A stretch of 64,000 bases of DNA, from contig CALLBO010000006.1 in assembly GCA_937998875.1 (NCBI GenBank), positions 28,098 to 92,097 on the forward strand, given 5' to 3'. The translations under genes were made by a program, and so were the position numbers. The stretch's first letter is position 1; each line of letters starts with the position of its first letter. The notes under the pieces are model-generated. The model did not search any database and had not been told where the DNA came from. It saw nothing but the letters and a program-made list of their open reading frames with translations. The stretch comes from an uncultured Granulosicoccaceae bacterium (GTDB lineage Bacteria; Pseudomonadota; Gammaproteobacteria; Granulosicoccales; Granulosicoccaceae). Below are positions 61,814 through 64,000 of the stretch, in pieces.

Positions 61814-62210
61814 AGGGACTTCTGGCTGCTTGAACCCGTTTAGTATTGTTATTTTGATTCAATCCGCTAAGACTGACTTTTCAGTATGTCTATGGAATAT
61901 GGAGCTCGTAAGGATATCGGCGGATTTTTATAAGACTTAAAGTCAGAGTAAGACACGCCGGGAGAGCACAGGCCAACGGGTTCTGCTTGATTGGAAGACA
62001 AGCTGAAAAAGTGCGAGCATTGTTGTTGGTGTTGCGTTAACTGAATCTGCAGAGTCTATTTATGTGAACTGCATCGAGGTTGAATTTGGTAACAGCCGAT
62101 GCTTCCTTGGTCTCAGACATTGAACGCGAGGAGAGCTTGCATGATTCTCAATTTCTTCCCGATCTGACCGACAATACTGAGATAGATAGCGGTCCCGCCG
62201 GGGAATATTC
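61814..62210. other. Divergent promoter region between two cyclic-di-GMP genes
   Basis: About 400 bases with no supported gene. It contains the promoters of both divergent genes. A 74-codon plus frame at 62080-62301 overlaps the downstream gene in another frame and has no family resemblance. Confidence 0.5.
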
Positions 62211-64000
62211 ATGTCAGTGTCCAATGCACCAGAAGATGATTTTGAGTTTGAAGATTCAACTTTTGAAATCAACAGCCCGGTTGTCGCCAATGATGAGGTA
62301 ATAGAAGAAAGTGAGCCCGCCAGGCCTGCCGTTAGAGGTCAGGCTCCAATGTGCGTTGAAGATGAGTTGGAGTATTATCGCAAAAAAGCCATCCATCAGG
62401 ATATTCTGATCTTTGAGATGCGAGCGCTGCTGCAGTCTGGTAAAGGCTTCGGCGATATTCTCAACTTGAATGAACTGCTTGATAACTTCATGGGTGTTGT
62501 TCGCGAAAAGTACGGTGCAATCAACAGCGCTGTGATTCTGCGTGATGATCTCGATCCCGGTCGTAACTACTACCGTGTTAGAGCCTACTCCGGGCTGGAT
62601 GATGAATACCTGTTGAATGATGCGTCGTCTGAATCGATGTATATGTTCAAGTTTACCCAGGATGATGGATTGTTATGGCAGATTATCCGTCAAGGTAATG
62701 TATTCAGTGTGCGTGATCTGCAACGTGATCCGAGATTTGATACGGCGTGGCGTAAGTGGCACTTGGGGATTTTAAACTCAGACCTCTGGTGCCCGCTGAT
62801 AAAGAACGGCGAGGTATTGGGAATACTGACTCTGGGTGAGAAGTATGATGGCAGTCAGATTAGCGAGGATGAATATCCGTTTTTGCAGGAGCTTGCGTCA
62901 ATCGCCACAACCAACATTGATTCAACGCTGAAGTATGAAAAGAATCAACGGATTCTTAAAAACATACAAACACTTTATGATGTGAATCAGCAACTGGCAC
63001 ACGTCAACGACTTTAAGCGGCTGTGTGTTGAAACGCTTTCCACTGCGGTTGATTCGATCAGTGCTCAGAAAGGTAATTTGATGTTGCTGAACAAGCAAAC
63101 AGGGGAGCTCGAAATAAAGGTTGTCTGGGGAAATATCCCAAGACATGTTCGCGATGATATTAATAACGGTATTCAGCAGACTAAAACCTTTAGCCTTGGT
63201 GAAGGCATAGCTGGTCAGTGCGCTGTTGAACGACGCCCTATCAGGCGCAATGATAGAAAGTATATTGAACAGGTTGGTATGAATGTCGTGTATTGTATTT
63301 GCTGTGTGCCGCTGATGCGCGGAGACAGCGTTGAAGGCGTTATTGCGCTTACCAATAAAGTAAGAACAGATGCAGATGGTAATCGTGAACTAGACGATAT
63401 TGGGCGCTTCACTGAGGAAGACGTTAGTCTTTGTCAGGGTCTTGCAGATCAGGCAGCCGTGAATCTGCATAAAAGCCGCCTGTACAACAAATCAATTACT
63501 GATGAAATGACCGGCTTGTACAACACCCGACACTTTGAGGACAGTCTGGTTTCCCTGCTGGATCAGGCGACCCATACCGGCAAGTCACTCTGCCTGGCAG
63601 TCTCTGATATAGATCACTTTAAAAAATTCAACGACACACATGGCCACAAAGCCGGGGATGCTGTGTTGCAAAAAGTAGCGCGTGTGATGCAAAGTTGTAT
63701 ACGTCCGGACAGTGGAGACATGGTTTTTCGTTATGGTGGGGAAGAGTTCTGTATGCTCTTGCCCGATACCGAACCAGAAGAAGCCGCCGAGTTGATGGAA
63801 CAGTATCGGCAGCGTATCGAGTCACACCTGGTTGTACACGACGGGAAAGAAATGTCTGTCACAGTATCTGTGGGAATTTGTTGCGCCCCAAAAGACACGC
63901 GTGATGAAAAGAAGATGTTTGAATTGGCCGATGAGTGTCTGTACGTTGCTAAAGAAAGCGGCCGTAATCTGGTCAATACCTACTTTCAGGGCTTGAAACT
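62211..64000 (+). CDS. GAF-GAF-GGDEF diguanylate cyclase (partial, runs off the window)
   Basis: Open to the window end; 596 codons visible. The ATG at 62211 follows GGGGA, and an in-frame TAG 27 bases upstream limits the start. Residues 1-50 are acidic and disordered. A first GAF-like domain covers about 75-240, a second about 260-425 (SLGEGIAGQCAVERRPI and CVPLMRGDSVEGVIALTNK), linked by helices. The GGDEF domain starts near 435 (DEMTGLYNTRHFED); its active motif is YGGEEF, with DIDHFKKFNDTHGHKAGD for Mg/GTP binding. The usual RxxD inhibitory site before GGEEF is replaced by DSGD. It lacks membrane segments, so it is a cytosolic cyclase responding to small ligands. The end is cut close to the expected C-terminus. 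Confidence 0.9.
   Translation, partial: MSVSNAPEDDFEFEDSTFEINSPVVANDEVIEESEPARPAVRGQAPMCVEDELEYYRKKAIHQDILIFEMRALLQSGKGFGDILNLNELLDNFMGVVREKYGAINSAVILRDDLDPGRNYYRVRAYSGLDDEYLLNDASSESMYMFKFTQDDGLLWQIIRQGNVFSVRDLQRDPRFDTAWRKWHLGILNSDLWCPLIKNGEVLGILTLGEKYDGSQISEDEYPFLQELASIATTNIDSTLKYEKNQRILKNIQTLYDVNQQLAHVNDFKRLCVETLSTAVDSISAQKGNLMLLNKQTGELEIKVVWGNIPRHVRDDINNGIQQTKTFSLGEGIAGQCAVERRPIRRNDRKYIEQVGMNVVYCICCVPLMRGDSVEGVIALTNKVRTDADGNRELDDIGRFTEEDVSLCQGLADQAAVNLHKSRLYNKSITDEMTGLYNTRHFEDSLVSLLDQATHTGKSLCLAVSDIDHFKKFNDTHGHKAGDAVLQKVARVMQSCIRPDSGDMVFRYGGEEFCMLLPDTEPEEAAELMEQYRQRIESHLVVHDGKEMSVTVSVGICCAPKDTRDEKKMFELADECLYVAKESGRNLVNTYFQGLK

Noticed and set aside
1-64000. Mobile elements, CRISPR arrays, rRNA or tRNA genes, and prophage
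   Set aside because: No transposase or integrase motif, no regularly spaced repeat array, and no tRNA-like or rRNA stretch was seen on reading both strands.

Overview
The window looks like a chromosomal stretch from a free-living, mainly aerobic gammaproteobacterium. The housekeeping genes fit that group: ferrochelatase, PriA, a 1293-residue HrpA, a SPOR-domain protein after priA, Fe-type SodB, a DUF2288 protein and GGDEF/EAL proteins. A large-genome marine lineage is plausible but is only an impression. I see no transposase, integrase, CRISPR array, rRNA or tRNA. Start codons are often GTG or TTG, and several genes are joined by 1-bp (TAGTG) or 4-bp (ATGA/GTGA) overlaps.

Layout. 1-6.8 kb: DUF2288 protein, S41 protease, a fused Alg14/Alg13-type glycosyltransferase, a malate/lactate-type dehydrogenase, a WecG/TagA glycosyltransferase and hemH. 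6.8-7.35 kb: a non-coding stretch with three DnaA-box matches. 7.35-14.7 kb: priA, a SPOR protein and hrpA. 15.0-19.7 kb: a three-gene 2-oxoacid:acceptor oxidoreductase operon with its own FAD/Fe-S subunit. 19.8-32.1 kb, minus strand: a lipoprotein and a tightly packed six-gene locus. In transcription order that locus encodes a glycoside-hydrolase/GT2 fusion, a CBM9/DUF5916 outer-membrane barrel, two homologous GT-B-like proteins and two ABC half-exporters. I read it as an uncharacterised glycan or glycoconjugate synthesis-and-export system and as the most interesting part of the window.

32.5-36.0 kb, minus strand: a Tat-exported dienelactone-hydrolase-like protein, a Nudix hydrolase, and the OtnC/OtnK pair for four-carbon sugar acids. 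36.3-44.6 kb: a quinone oxidoreductase, a LysR regulator, a two-gene NAD-dependent molybdenum/tungsten formate dehydrogenase and formate-tetrahydrofolate ligase, together a formate oxidation and assimilation module. 44.8-52.5 kb: molybdenum supply (a MoeA-like/MocA fusion, ModA, ModB, ModC) interleaved with a xylose isomerase, a family III CoA-transferase and an orphan CoxM-type FAD subunit. 52.5-64 kb: SodB, ChaC, a two-subunit aconitase X, a HEAT-repeat protein, a calcium-repeat/peptidoglycan-binding lipoprotein, an M20 dipeptidase and two divergent cyclic-di-GMP genes, the last running off the window.

Working together: formate dehydrogenase needs a pterin cofactor and molybdate, and cofactor and transport genes follow it directly. 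Formate can be oxidised to CO2 with NADH formation or attached to tetrahydrofolate. The 2-oxoacid oxidoreductase adds a second ferredoxin-type or NAD(P)-linked redox module. All functions are inferred from sequence motifs and family knowledge; no database search was run.
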